Assembly: GCF_035605935.1 (NCBI RefSeq)
Contig: NZ_DATNGK010000203.1
Span: 6,310 to 70,309 of the forward strand
Reading direction: 5' to 3'
Source of the DNA: Actinocrinis sp035605935
GTDB taxonomy: Bacteria > Actinomycetota > Actinomycetes > Streptomycetales > Catenulisporaceae
DNA: 64,000 bases
Position numbers and translations under genes: made by a program. Below the pieces are notes generated by a model. The model did no database searches. It saw nothing but the letters and a program-made list of their open reading frames with translations, and was not told the origin of the DNA. Position 1 is the first letter of the stretch; every line of letters begins with the position of its first letter. Shown piece after piece: positions 7,859-16,950 of this stretch.

Positions 7859-9282
7859 GTTCCAACCGCCTCGCGTTCCTCTGGCGCGACAGCAGCAGCC
7901 TCGCCAGGTCCGGACGGCCCTGCAGTCCGCGGCCCGCTCGTGATCCGCCGCAGCAGCTTGCCGAGCGGCTTGTCGTCGACGATCCGGCCACGCAGGTACG
8001 TGGCCTGAACCACTCCGGTGAGCGTCGCGCCCTGATATGGCGTCAGCGGATGGCGATGCGCGAGAGCCGAGCCGTCAACCGTGAACTGCGCGTCGGGATC
8101 GAACACCACCAAGTCAGCATCACAGCCCACCGCGATGCGTCCCTTGTGCGGTAGGCCGACGAAGTCCGCCGGGCGCAACGACATCAGCTCAGCCACGCGC
8201 TTGAGCGTCCAGCCGCGCCGACGGGCTTCGGTCCACACCACCGGCAGCCCGAGCTGCACCGAGGCGATCCCGCCCCACGCGATCGCGAAGTCGCCGGTCG
8301 TACGCTGCTTCAGCTCGGGTGTGCAAGGCGAGTGGTCGGAGACCACGAAGTCGATCAGGCCGCTGTCGAGGGCGGTCCACAGCCGCTCCCGGTTGGCGGC
8401 CGAACGGACCGGCGGGCAGCACTTGTACTCGGTGGCCGCGTCAGGAACTTCCTCGGCGGCGAAGTGCAAGTAGTGCGGGCACGTCTCCACGGACACGCGC
8501 ACGCCCCCGGCCTTAGCCTCCTCGATCAGCGCAAGGCACTCGGCTGAGGACAGGTGCAGGATGTGGACTCGCGCTCCGGTCCGCCGCGCGACGGCGAGGA
8601 CCTGCGCCACGGCTGCGGACTCGGCGGCGTCGGGACGTGAGGCGAGGAAAGCCGCGAACTGCGTCACCGGCGCGGCAGCGCCCCGGTTCGCGTTGTCCAG
8701 AGCGTGCTGGTCCTCGGCGTGCACGATCAGCAGGGCGCCAAGCTCAGCGGTCCGCCGCGCCGTCGCCTCGAACTCGACCGCATCGAGCGCGGGGAACTCG
8801 GGCACCCCGGAGTCGGCCAGGAAACACTTGAAGCCGAACGCGCCCGCGTCGTGCAAACCCGCGAGCTCTGACCGGTTTCCGGGCACCGCGCCGCCCCAGA
8901 ACCCGACGTCTACCGAGATCCGCTCCTTCGCGGTGGCGCGCTTCTCGGCCAGTGCGTCAGGGGTCGTAGTCGGCGGGATCGAGTTGAGCGGCATGTCGAT
9001 CAGCGTCGTCACGCCGCCGAGCGCGGCGGCGCGAGTCGCGCTCTCAAAGCCCTCCCACTCGGTTCGGCCTGGTTCGTTGATATGGACGTGCGTGTCCACG
9101 AGTCCGGGCAGCACCGCAAGCGAACCAAGTTCGACATCGCGCGCGGCGGACGCGGGAGCGTCATAGGCCAAGATCGCCGCGACGACACCGCCGGACACAC
9201 ACACGGCTGCGGGTTGTTCGCCGTCCGGCAGCACGACGCGCTGGGATCGCAGAACCAGGTCGAAGTGCCGACGCGGCGACAT
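7855..9282 (-). CDS. allB: Allantoinase
   Basis: Cyclic amidohydrolase opening (S)-allantoin to allantoate. The ATG at 9282 gives MSPRRHFDLVLRSQRVVLPDG, 475 residues, and is preceded by a GGAGGAG ribosome binding site; longer open frames upstream lack one. Metal ligands are visible: DTHVHINEPG, carboxylatable Lys in FGFKCF, VHAED, ILHLSS and the catalytic Asp in VVSDHSPC. The residues after about 440 are a variable Ala/Gly/Pro-rich tail. It lies 2 bp after the preceding small gene and overlaps allantoicase. Confidence 0.94.
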   Translation of the reverse strand: MSPRRHFDLVLRSQRVVLPDGEQPAAVCVSGGVVAAILAYDAPASAARDVELGSLAVLPGLVDTHVHINEPGRTEWEGFESATRAAALGGVTTLIDMPLNSIPPTTTPDALAEKRATAKERISVDVGFWGGAVPGNRSELAGLHDAGAFGFKCFLADSGVPEFPALDAVEFEATARRTAELGALLIVHAEDQHALDNANRGAAAPVTQFAAFLASRPDAAESAAVAQVLAVARRTGARVHILHLSSAECLALIEEAKAGGVRVSVETCPHYLHFAAEEVPDAATEYKCCPPVRSAANRERLWTALDSGLIDFVVSDHSPCTPELKQRTTGDFAIAWGGIASVQLGLPVVWTEARRRGWTLKRVAELMSLRPADFVGLPHKGRIAVGCDADLVVFDPDAQFTVDGSALAHRHPLTPYQGATLTGVVQATYLRGRIVDDKPLGKLLRRITSGPRTAGPSGPGEAAAVAPEEREAVGT

Positions 9283-9284
9283 GT

Positions 9285-9758
9285 TCACTCCTCCGTCGAG
9301 CCGGCCGGGGCCGGATTGGCAGTGTAGGAGCGCCAGTCTGCGTGGTCTGAGATGTCCAGGTAAAGTCCGGCCGGCTCGTGGTATGAGCGGCGGCGGACCA
9401 TCGAGAGGCACCCGGAGCCGTCCTCCAGCTCGATGACGCCGAGTTCCAGCTCGGCCGGTTCGGCTGGGAGCAGGGACTCGCGCAGTACCTCCCACGGCAC
9501 GTCATACAGCTCCCCCGCGACCGCGACTCCCTCCCCTGGTTCGAGCCCGGCGCCCGACGCCAACCCCGCCCCCGGCTCTAGTTCACCCCTCAAATCCTGT
9601 GGGCCTGTTAATTCGACAAGCGCGGGAAACCGGTCACCAACCGAGTAGAACCGGTACTTGGGCGCAGTCCGGACCACACTCACGAACTGCGCGCCGGCCA
9701 GCAAATGGTGCAGCGGCCCGCCCCGCATCGCACCACCGTTGAGGAACATCAGGGTCAT
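9285..9758 (-). CDS. Allophanate-hydrolase-related (GGCT-like) protein
   Basis: A 157-residue protein starting MTLMFLNGGAMRGGPLHHLL, with RTAPKYRFYSVGDRFPAL, then GELYDVPWEVLRESLLPAEP and ELGVIELEDGSG. This pattern is that of the C-terminal, gamma-glutamylcyclotransferase-like domain of allophanate hydrolases, here as a free protein. In a yeast allophanate hydrolase this domain decarboxylates N-carboxycarbamate. An inserted Gly/Ala/Glu/Pro-rich loop (about residues 60-80) is atypical. It overlaps xdhC by 4 bp (ATGA) and sits 2 bp before allantoinase. The operon otherwise lacks a ureidoglycolate-cleaving enzyme, so a role in urea or ureidoglycolate handling is possible but unproven. Confidence 0.7.
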   Translation of the reverse strand: MTLMFLNGGAMRGGPLHHLLAGAQFVSVVRTAPKYRFYSVGDRFPALVELTGPQDLRGELEPGAGLASGAGLEPGEGVAVAGELYDVPWEVLRESLLPAEPAELELGVIELEDGSGCLSMVRRRSYHEPAGLYLDISDHADWRSYTANPAPAGSTEE

Positions 9759-10747
9759 GCCGCACCCGCCGGGCCAGTCCCACGTGCCCCACCTGCCAGC
9801 CTGCTCTGCCCCTCCTGGTCGCTTCCCGCATTTCGCGGGCCCGTTAATACTCCTGCGACCCGATCCGGGGCCGCACCCTCAGCGCGCTGCCGATGCAGCG
9901 CCCCGTCCAGCTCCCGCAGCGGCCGCCCGGACCCGCCGTGCATCGCAGCCACCATCTCGGCGCAGATCGAGAGCGCGACCTCTTGCGGCGTGCTCCCGCC
10001 GAGATCCAGCCCGATCGGCGAGTGCAGTCGCGCGAGCTGATCATCATCGACCCCTGCCTCGCGCAGTCGCGCAGTGCGATCCGCGCACGTGCGCCGCGAG
10101 CCGAGCGCACCGACGTAGCCGGCCTCGGAGCGCAGCGCCTCGACAAGCGCCGGCACGTCGAACTTCGCGTCGTGCGTGAGCACGCAGATCGCGGTATGAG
10201 CGTCGACCGGCGTCGTGGCCAGGTAGCGGTGCGGCCACTCCACGATCACCTCGTCCGCGTCCGCAACACGCTCGCGTGTCGCGAAGACCGGCCGCGCATC
10301 GCACACCGTCACGCGGTAGCCCAGGAACTTGCCGGCTGTCGCGAGGGCGTCGGCGAACTGCACCGCGCCGAAGATCAGGAGCCTGGGACGCTCGTCGGCA
10401 GACTGCTCATCGATCGGCAGCGGGTCGATATGCGGGTCCACTCGCCGCACCGCGACTTCGATCGACCCACCGCACGGCAGTTGCGGCGCGAACGGCTCAC
10501 CCTGGCCGTCGGGATCGAAGCGGCGGCGCACCTCAAGTCCGCTGTCCAGCACACCGAGACAAAGTTCGTACACGTCGGCATCGATACAGCCCGCTGAAAT
10601 GGTGCCCGCCGCGGTTCCCTCGGCGTCGACGGCAAATGCGGGACCCAGCTCGCGCGGCGCGCTCCCGGAGATGGCGGTTACGGTCGCGAGAGCATAGGGC
10701 TCGCCGCGCGTGTGCCAACAGCGAATGGTCCGCGCTAGGTCAGACAT
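9755..10747 (-). CDS. xdhC: XdhC/CoxI-family xanthine dehydrogenase maturation factor
   Basis: XdhC proteins sulfurate or deliver molybdenum cofactor to xanthine dehydrogenase. The 330-residue product has the N-terminal XdhC/CoxI domain (ALATVTAISGSAPRELGPAF, then AAGTISAGCIDADV with the conserved Cys, and FAPQLPCGGSIEV with a second Cys). A C-terminal Rossmann domain (DARPVFATRERV, YVGALGSRRT, SPIGLDLGGSTPQEVA) follows. It overlaps the molybdenum subunit gene by 8 bp and has AGGAGGTG upstream. Confidence 0.93.
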   Translation of the reverse strand: MSDLARTIRCWHTRGEPYALATVTAISGSAPRELGPAFAVDAEGTAAGTISAGCIDADVYELCLGVLDSGLEVRRRFDPDGQGEPFAPQLPCGGSIEVAVRRVDPHIDPLPIDEQSADERPRLLIFGAVQFADALATAGKFLGYRVTVCDARPVFATRERVADADEVIVEWPHRYLATTPVDAHTAICVLTHDAKFDVPALVEALRSEAGYVGALGSRRTCADRTARLREAGVDDDQLARLHSPIGLDLGGSTPQEVALSICAEMVAAMHGGSGRPLRELDGALHRQRAEGAAPDRVAGVLTGPRNAGSDQEGQSRLAGGARGTGPAGAA

Positions 10748-13055
10748 CCGCGTTCACCTCCTGGTCGCACAGCGCGATGTGTTCGGGCCGGATGGGAACG
10801 CGGGTCAGCGCAAGGCCCGTCGCGTCGCGCACGGCGGCTGCTATCGCAGGGGTCGAAGACAGCGTTGGCGGCTCCCCGGCGCCACGCAGGCCATACGGCG
10901 AAGCCGGGTCGGGATGTTCCAAGATCCGCATGCCGAGCGGCGGCATGTCGAGGATGGTCGGGATGAGGTAGTCGGTGAACGACGGATTACGCACCTTCCC
11001 GTCGACCGTGATGATCTCCTCGAGCACGGCCAGGCCAAGCCCCTGCGCGGTACCGCCCTGGATCTGGCCTTCGAGCGCCAACCGGTTGAGTATCCGGCCG
11101 ACGTCCTGGACGACATCGAGCTGCACGACGCGGATCAGGCCCAGTTCGACGTCCACATCGACCACGGCGCGGTGCACCGCGAAGGCGAACTGGACATGTG
11201 AGCTGCCCTGTCCGGTCAGCCGGTCGAGCGGCCCGGTGGCCCGGTGCCGGTACTCGCGCGTCTCCTCGATCGTCTTCTCGCCGAGTACATCGGCCAGGTC
11301 GGCGATCGGTTCACCGAGCACGGTGACGATCTTGCCGCCGAGTAACATCGAGCCCTGCGGTACCGATACGCCACGGTCGCGCGCCGCTTCGAAGACCCGG
11401 TCTCGCACCGCTTCGCAGGCCACCTTGACCGCTCCCCCGGTCATGTATGACTGCCGGGACGCGGATGAGGACCCTGACGATCCGACCCGCGTGTCCGCCC
11501 GCGCGACCGTCACCTGCTCGACGCCGAGTTCAGTGCGGGCGATCTGGCCCTGAACGGTGACCAGTCCTTGCCCGACCTCGGCGGCTGCGGTGTGCACGTG
11601 GGCGACTGGTTCGCCGCGTTCGACGGTGAGCGTGACACGAGCGGTCGCGAAGTCGTCGAAGCCCTCTGAGTAGCAGATGTTCTTGATCCCGACGCCGTAG
11701 CCGACGCCCCGGCGTACGCCCTCGCCGTGCGTCGTGTTGCCGTAGCCACCTGGCCGCAGCGCGTTCGGGTCCTGCGCCGATGGCATCGGCATTGAGCGCA
11801 GCTCGTCGAACATCTCGGCCAGCGGCGCCGGGGAGTCGATCACTTGTCCGGTCGCGATGGTCGAGCCCTGTTTCACGGCGTTGCGGGCGCGCAGATCGAG
11901 CGGGTGCATGCCGAGCTGCGCGGCCAGCGCGTCCATCTGCGCCTCGTAGGCGAAGCAGGCCTGCACGGCGCCGAATCCGCGCATCGCCCCGCACGGCGGG
12001 TTGTTCGTATAGGCGCCATAGGCATCGATCGCGACGTGTTCGACCTCGTATGGTCCGACGCCGAGCGACGACGCATTGCCGACGACGGCTTCGGTGGTTG
12101 AGGCATAGGCGCCGCCGTCGAGCAGGATCTCAGCGATGACGTAGACCAACGTGCCGTCACGCCGCGCGCCGTGGGTGTATCGCATGATCGCCGGATGGCG
12201 GTGTACGTGCCCGAAGAAGGACTCCTGCCGGTTGTACACCATGCGCACCGGCCGGCCGGTGCGCAGCGCGAGCATCGCCGCGTGGATCTGGACCGACAGG
12301 TCCTCGCGGCCGCCGAACGCTCCGCCGATTCCGGCCAGTGCCATGTGCACCTTCGATTCCGGCAGCCCGAGGCAGGGCGCGACCTGTTCGAGGTCGGCGT
12401 GCAGCCACTGTGTGGCGACGTGTAGTTCCACGCCACCGTCGGCCGCAGGGTAGGCGAGCCCTGCTTCCGGACCGAGGAACGCCTGATCTTGCATGCCGAC
12501 CTGGTATTCGCGGGTGACCGTGACGTCGGCGCGCGCCTGGACCGCGGGATCGAGCGGGTCGCCGCGGCGGATCGGCTGGTGGCGCACGAGATTGCCGCCG
12601 GGATGCACGCGTGGGCTGGCCGGATCGAACAGCGCGCTGCGCAGGTCGGTAACCGGCGGAAGGATTTCGTACTCGACGACGATCGTCTCCGCAGCGCGCC
12701 GGGCCGTCTCCGCGTCGTCGGCCGCGACGATCGCGACCGGTTCACCGTGGTAGCGCACCTGGTCGATGGCGAGGACCGGGCAATCGCGCACGATCAGGCC
12801 GTAGTACTTGCTGCCGGGCACGTCCTGGTGCGTGAGCACCGCACGCACTCCCGGCAGCGCGAGGGCCGGCTTGGTGTCAATACGTTTGATTAGAGCTCTG
12901 ACATGCGGGCTGCGCAGTGTCGCGCCGTAGAGCATGCCCTCGGCCGTCAGATCTGAGGCGTACTCGAAGGTCCCGAGCACTTTGGCAGCCGCGTCGGGTC
13001 TCAGGGGACTGTCGCCCACGCCGCCGGGGCGGTGCTGGCGGCCATTGCCGTTCAT
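10740..13055 (-). CDS. Xanthine dehydrogenase, molybdopterin-binding subunit
   Basis: The 771-residue catalytic subunit of a three-subunit xanthine dehydrogenase that oxidises hypoxanthine and xanthine to urate. It begins with the aldehyde oxidase/xanthine dehydrogenase a/b-hammerhead domain (residues about 20-130: KVLGTFEYASDLT). The cofactor-binding region includes GGAFGGREDLSVQ, CGAMRGFGAVQACFAYE, the glycine-rich GQGLVTVQGQIA segment and TGGAVKVACEAV. LRGAGEPPTLSSTPAIAAAV near the C-terminus contains the expected catalytic Glu region. An AAGGAG ribosome binding site supports the ATG. The 8-oxoguanine deaminase gene is inserted between it and the two smaller subunits. Confidence 0.93.
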   Translation of the reverse strand: MNGNGRQHRPGGVGDSPLRPDAAAKVLGTFEYASDLTAEGMLYGATLRSPHVRALIKRIDTKPALALPGVRAVLTHQDVPGSKYYGLIVRDCPVLAIDQVRYHGEPVAIVAADDAETARRAAETIVVEYEILPPVTDLRSALFDPASPRVHPGGNLVRHQPIRRGDPLDPAVQARADVTVTREYQVGMQDQAFLGPEAGLAYPAADGGVELHVATQWLHADLEQVAPCLGLPESKVHMALAGIGGAFGGREDLSVQIHAAMLALRTGRPVRMVYNRQESFFGHVHRHPAIMRYTHGARRDGTLVYVIAEILLDGGAYASTTEAVVGNASSLGVGPYEVEHVAIDAYGAYTNNPPCGAMRGFGAVQACFAYEAQMDALAAQLGMHPLDLRARNAVKQGSTIATGQVIDSPAPLAEMFDELRSMPMPSAQDPNALRPGGYGNTTHGEGVRRGVGYGVGIKNICYSEGFDDFATARVTLTVERGEPVAHVHTAAAEVGQGLVTVQGQIARTELGVEQVTVARADTRVGSSGSSSASRQSYMTGGAVKVACEAVRDRVFEAARDRGVSVPQGSMLLGGKIVTVLGEPIADLADVLGEKTIEETREYRHRATGPLDRLTGQGSSHVQFAFAVHRAVVDVDVELGLIRVVQLDVVQDVGRILNRLALEGQIQGGTAQGLGLAVLEEIITVDGKVRNPSFTDYLIPTILDMPPLGMRILEHPDPASPYGLRGAGEPPTLSSTPAIAAAVRDATGLALTRVPIRPEHIALCDQEVNADV

Positions 13056-13085
13056 CGCCTGCCGCTCCTTCCTCAGCCCGGTCCG

Positions 13086-14504
13086 TTAACCGCGATCCTT
13101 CATCCGGTCGCTCGCGCGCCGGGCCGCGCGTGCCAGCTGCGCCGTGTCGGCCGTGAGCAGTTGCGCGTCCTCGACGATTGGGCGGCCGTGCACGGTGAGC
13201 AGCTTGAGCGGGGCCGGGGATCCGAATACGAGAGCCGCGACCGGGTCGGCGATGCCGGCGTGCGCGAGACCGTCGAGCCGCCACAGCGCCAGGTCGGCGC
13301 ATTTTCCCGGTTCAAGCGAGCCGATCTCGTGCGCGCGGCCGAGCACTCGTGCGCCGCCGATGGTGCCGAGGCGCAGCGCGGCGCGGGCGTCCAGGGCGAC
13401 CTCCGGGTCCGGTCCGCCGGCGCGCAGCCTGGAAACGTAGAGCGCCGAGCGCAGTTCCTCGACGAGCATTCCGGCTTCCTGGGAGGCCGGGCCGTCGACG
13501 CCAAGGCCTACGGACACCCCGGCATCGATCAGTGCCTTGATGGGAGCGTGCCCCGAACCGAGCCGGGCGTTCGAACTCGGGCAGTGCGCGACGCCGGTTC
13601 CGGTGGCGGCTAGGCGTTTGACGGCCGCGTCGGAGAGATGCACGCAGTGCGCGAGCCACACGTCGGGACCGAGCCAGCCGAGGGATTCGGCGTATTCGGC
13701 GGGCGTGCAGCCGTGCCGCGCGACGCAGAACTCTTCTTCATCCGCGGTCTCGGCGAGGTGGGTGTGCAGCCGCACGCCGCTTTCACGGGCGAGTTGCGCG
13801 GTCCGGATCATCAGCTCGCTGCTGGCGGAGAACGGTGAGCAGGGCGCGAGGCCGATACGCGTGAGCGAGCCGGGGCGCGGGTCGTGGTAGCGGCCGATGG
13901 CGTCCTGGCTGGCGTCGAGGATCGCGTCGAGTTCCTCGACCACTTCGTCTGGGGGCAGCCCACCGGCTGAGACGCCGCGGTCCATCGAACCGCGGGTCGG
14001 ATCGAAGCGCAGGCCGATCTCGCGTGCCGCGATGATCGTCGTGCCGAGGAGGTCGCCGCGGCCGCGTGGGAAGAGGTAGTGGTGATCGCTCGTCGTGGTG
14101 CATCCGGTCAGCGCCAGCCAGCCGAGTGCGGCCTGCGCCGCGGCGAATACGGCCTCTTCATCGATGCGAGCCCAGCGCGGGTAGAGCTGCGTGAGCCAGC
14201 CGAAGAGAGGCGAATCCTGGGCAAGGCCGCGAAAAATCCACTGGTAGAGGTGGTGGTGGGTGTTGACGAGGCCGGGCGTGAGCAGGCAACCGGAGCCGTC
14301 GATCACGCGCGGGGCCGGACCGGAGCCGCAGCCGGCTTTCGCTTCGCGGGGAGCCGGTCCCGGGCCGATGGCTCTGAGCACGCCGTTGGAAACGATCACG
14401 TGCCCGGCCGCGTATTCGGTGCCCTCGGCGTCGACGGTCGCGATGGCGCAGCCCTCGATGATGAAGGCCGAGGTGGTTTCCGTGTCGTGCGTGATCTCGC
14501 TCAT
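13086..14504 (-). CDS. 8-oxoguanine deaminase (amidohydrolase)
   Basis: The 472-residue enzyme of the subtype III amidohydrolases has TPGLVNTHHHLYQW, a DHHYLFP motif, THLAET, the His of LAHCVHLS, CPSSNARLGSG and GLGVDGPAS. The DHHYLFPRG and SSNARLGSG patterns are those of 8-oxoguanine deaminases, which convert 8-oxoguanine (and usually isocytosine) to urate-pathway products. Guanine deaminase activity is an alternative. Its ATG overlaps the stop of the iron-sulfur subunit gene and has AGGTGG upstream. Lying between xanthine dehydrogenase genes, it feeds oxidised guanine into the same urate pool. Confidence 0.85.
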   Translation of the reverse strand: MSEITHDTETTSAFIIEGCAIATVDAEGTEYAAGHVIVSNGVLRAIGPGPAPREAKAGCGSGPAPRVIDGSGCLLTPGLVNTHHHLYQWIFRGLAQDSPLFGWLTQLYPRWARIDEEAVFAAAQAALGWLALTGCTTTSDHHYLFPRGRGDLLGTTIIAAREIGLRFDPTRGSMDRGVSAGGLPPDEVVEELDAILDASQDAIGRYHDPRPGSLTRIGLAPCSPFSASSELMIRTAQLARESGVRLHTHLAETADEEEFCVARHGCTPAEYAESLGWLGPDVWLAHCVHLSDAAVKRLAATGTGVAHCPSSNARLGSGHAPIKALIDAGVSVGLGVDGPASQEAGMLVEELRSALYVSRLRAGGPDPEVALDARAALRLGTIGGARVLGRAHEIGSLEPGKCADLALWRLDGLAHAGIADPVAALVFGSPAPLKLLTVHGRPIVEDAQLLTADTAQLARAARRASDRMKDRG

Positions 14505-15094
14505 CGGGCGACCACCTGCCCACGCGCGGCACGCAGTTCATCGGTCGCGAGACGAACCGCCTCGATGATCTTCTCGTATCCGGTGCAGCGGCACAGGTTT
14601 CCGGCTAACGCCTCGCGGATCTGGGCCTCGTCGGGTTGACCGGCCGAATCCGTGCCCTCGTTCGCTTTGCTCAGTGTTCGATGAACGAGATCGTGCACTG
14701 CGACGATGAGGCCCGGGGTGCAGAAGCCGCATTGCACCGCGCCGCATTCGATGAACGCCCGCTGCACCGCGTCGGGCGCGGCGTCCTCGGCGAGCCCTTC
14801 GACGGTCCGCACGTCGCGGTCCCTGGCCTGCCGGGCCGCGACCAGGCACGAGCAGACCGCCTCGCCATCGAGGTAGACGGTGCAAGACCCGCATTCGCCC
14901 TGTTCGCAGGCGTTCTTCGTGCCAGGCAGGTCGAAGTGCTCGCGCAGCGCGGTGAGCAGGCTGGCTCCGGCGGGCACCGCGGCGGCGCTACGGACACTGC
15001 CGTTGATCCTCAGGCTGAGCACGCTGTTGTCCGGCGCCGCGTTCTTCGACGCGGCGTTCGTCGCTGCCGGGTTCGTCAATGCTGGCTCCGTCAT
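14501..15094 (-). CDS. Xanthine dehydrogenase, [2Fe-2S] subunit
   Basis: A 197-residue ferredoxin-like electron-transfer subunit. The plant-type cluster ligands are in CEQGECGSCTVYLDG with a fourth Cys shortly after (EAVCSCL). The second, all-helical cluster ligands are in GAVQCGFCTPGLI and GNLCRCTGYEKI. The N-terminus has an unusual Asn/Ala-rich extension (about 25 residues). A linker insertion with TLSKANEGTDSAGQ occurs between the helical motifs. The start overlaps the FAD-subunit stop by 4 bp. Confidence 0.94.
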   Translation of the reverse strand: MTEPALTNPAATNAASKNAAPDNSVLSLRINGSVRSAAAVPAGASLLTALREHFDLPGTKNACEQGECGSCTVYLDGEAVCSCLVAARQARDRDVRTVEGLAEDAAPDAVQRAFIECGAVQCGFCTPGLIVAVHDLVHRTLSKANEGTDSAGQPDEAQIREALAGNLCRCTGYEKIIEAVRLATDELRAARGQVVAR

Positions 15095-16056
15095 GCCGGA
15101 ATGGGTTCCCTGTCTCGCTCTGCGCCCCCGGTGGTGCGGATCCAGCGCAGCGCCCGGGTCGCCAGCACGGCGAGCGCGTGGCGGCGATACGCGGCGGTGC
15201 CCCGCACGTCGTCGATCGGGCTGGCCGCGTCGGCCACCAGTTCGCCGAACCGGCGCGCCGCCGAGACCGGCACGGTCAGGTTCGTCCAGTCCAGCGCCCC
15301 GGCGAGGAAGCGCTCCGCGGCCCGGGCAGCCAGCGGCGTCGGTCCGGCCGAGCCGATGCCGGTACCGACCGTGCGGCGGTCCAGGTCAACGGCGAGCGCG
15401 AAGGAGCACACGGCGATCACCATCGCGTTGCGCGAGCCCACCTTGGCGAACTGCTGCGGTCCCGCCGCGGTCGGGATGAGCACCGCGCGGATCAGCTCGT
15501 CCGACGCCAGTGCGGACCGCTTGACGCCGGTGAAGAAGCCCCCGATCGGGATGTGCCGCACGCCTCGGAACGATTCGGCCTCGACTACGGCTCCAGTGGC
15601 CAGCAGCGCGGGATGCGCGTCCCCGGCCGGTGACGCGGTGCCCAGGTTCCCGCCGACCGTGGCTCGGTTGCGGATCTGCGGCGAGCCGACGGTGCGCGCG
15701 GCCATCGCCAGCGCGGGGAGCCGGTCGGCGAGGTCGGAGATGATCCGCGCGTAGGGGACGGCGGCGCCGAGGTGCACCGTTCCGCCGACGACGTCCCACT
15801 CCTTCAGTTCCCTGATGCGGCCGAGGTCGAGCAGCGCGCTGGGCCGGCGCAGGTCGAAGTTCAGCTCGACCATCACGTCGGTGCCGCCGGCGATCGGCAC
15901 GGCGTCGGGGCGCGCGGCCTTGGTCTCCAGGGCCTCGGCCCAGCTGGTGGGGGCGAAGAACTCCATCGGTAGCGCCGCTCCTCGCTCTCTCTTCGTCATG
16001 CCTGCCGCTCTCGCTGCCTCGTGGCAGCTGCCGCTGCGCCGCTCGGCTCCGGTCAC
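15091..16056 (-). CDS. Xanthine dehydrogenase, FAD-binding subunit
   Basis: The medium subunit carrying FAD in three-subunit xanthine dehydrogenases. Features are MEFFAPTSWAEALE, the FAD loop PIAGGTDVMVELN, the second FAD motif TVGGNLGTASPAGDAHPAL and the C-terminal CO-dehydrogenase flavoprotein domain. The GTG at 16056 overlaps the uricase stop. Internal starts at 15999 (MTKRERG) or 15966 (MEFFAPT) would remove a 19- or 30-residue extension and are at least as likely. The 15966 start has GAGGAG about 15 nt upstream. Confidence 0.9.
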   Translation of the reverse strand: MTGAERRSGSCHEAARAAGMTKRERGAALPMEFFAPTSWAEALETKAARPDAVPIAGGTDVMVELNFDLRRPSALLDLGRIRELKEWDVVGGTVHLGAAVPYARIISDLADRLPALAMAARTVGSPQIRNRATVGGNLGTASPAGDAHPALLATGAVVEAESFRGVRHIPIGGFFTGVKRSALASDELIRAVLIPTAAGPQQFAKVGSRNAMVIAVCSFALAVDLDRRTVGTGIGSAGPTPLAARAAERFLAGALDWTNLTVPVSAARRFGELVADAASPIDDVRGTAAYRRHALAVLATRALRWIRTTGGAERDREPIPA

Positions 16057-16949
16057 TCCCAGGCGCCGGGGTCGGCAGGCGCGTCCCCGCGGGCGAGGGT
16101 GCCTTCGATCAGGCCGTATGGCCGGTCGGCGGCGTAGAAGACCTCGTTATCGTTGCTGAGTCCGAACGGCGCGAGGTCCACCGCGAAGTGGTGCCGGTTG
16201 GGCAGGGTGAGTCTGACCTCTGCGATCCGCTCGTCCTGCGTGAGCAGCCGCTCCCCCATCGCATAGAGGGTTTGCTGGAGGGAGAGGCTGTGCGTGTCTG
16301 CGAAAGCGGTCATCAGCGCGGCTCGGGCGCGCGCGTACGACTTGTCCCAGTCGACGTCCGGCGTCGCCTCGGTGTGACGCCAGCGGGCGTCGACCGCGGT
16401 GGCCAGGACGCGGTCGGTGGTCTCCGCGAGCGTGGTGTATTCGTCCTTGTAGAAGCCGTGGAACTCGGAGCCAGCCGTGTTGAGCACGACGAGGTCGGTC
16501 AGGCCGCTGACTATGGTGCGCCGGCCGTCGACGTCGGCGTGGACGAGCACGGTACGCACCTCGCGGCCGCCGCGCACGAAGGAGTGCCTGCTTTCGGCGC
16601 CCGGGATGCGATCCCAGGCGTACTCCTCGACGGCGATCCGCGCGTGGCTGATGTAAGGGCACGTAGTGAGGAAATGCCGGGTGAGCAGCACCGCGAACTC
16701 TTCGGCCGTGGCGACGCCGTGTTGCCTGGCGAGGGCGTAGACGGCGTTCTTCTGCGCGTCGGTGGTCAAAACCTTGGCGTTGTCGCCGGTCAGGTGGGTT
16801 TCGGCCTGGTCGCCGCAGAGCGCGACGCTGACGGTCAGGTCCTTGAGCGCGTGCTCGGCCCCGTTTCTGGAGACGTGCACCATCCGCACCTCGGCCTTGC
16901 CGTAACGGGTCGGGCCGAGAACGACGGAACTCGAGCGCTGATACAGCAC
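16053..16949 (-). CDS. Urate oxidase (uricase)
   Basis: Cofactor-free enzyme oxidising urate to 5-hydroxyisourate. The 298-residue protein contains TGDNAKVLTTDAQKN (catalytic Thr with the Asn-Ala-Lys context), the RHFLTTCPYISHARI segment, SFVRGGREVRTV, VLNTAGSEFHGFYKDEYT and the second-domain NRHHFAVDLAPFGL. The GTG start has GGGGAAG upstream. It lies 1 bp after the HIU hydrolase gene in the same operon, so consecutive pathway enzymes are produced together. Confidence 0.95.
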   Translation of the reverse strand: MLYQRSSSVVLGPTRYGKAEVRMVHVSRNGAEHALKDLTVSVALCGDQAETHLTGDNAKVLTTDAQKNAVYALARQHGVATAEEFAVLLTRHFLTTCPYISHARIAVEEYAWDRIPGAESRHSFVRGGREVRTVLVHADVDGRRTIVSGLTDLVVLNTAGSEFHGFYKDEYTTLAETTDRVLATAVDARWRHTEATPDVDWDKSYARARAALMTAFADTHSLSLQQTLYAMGERLLTQDERIAEVRLTLPNRHHFAVDLAPFGLSNDNEVFYAADRPYGLIEGTLARGDAPADPGAWE

Positions 16950-16950
16950 G

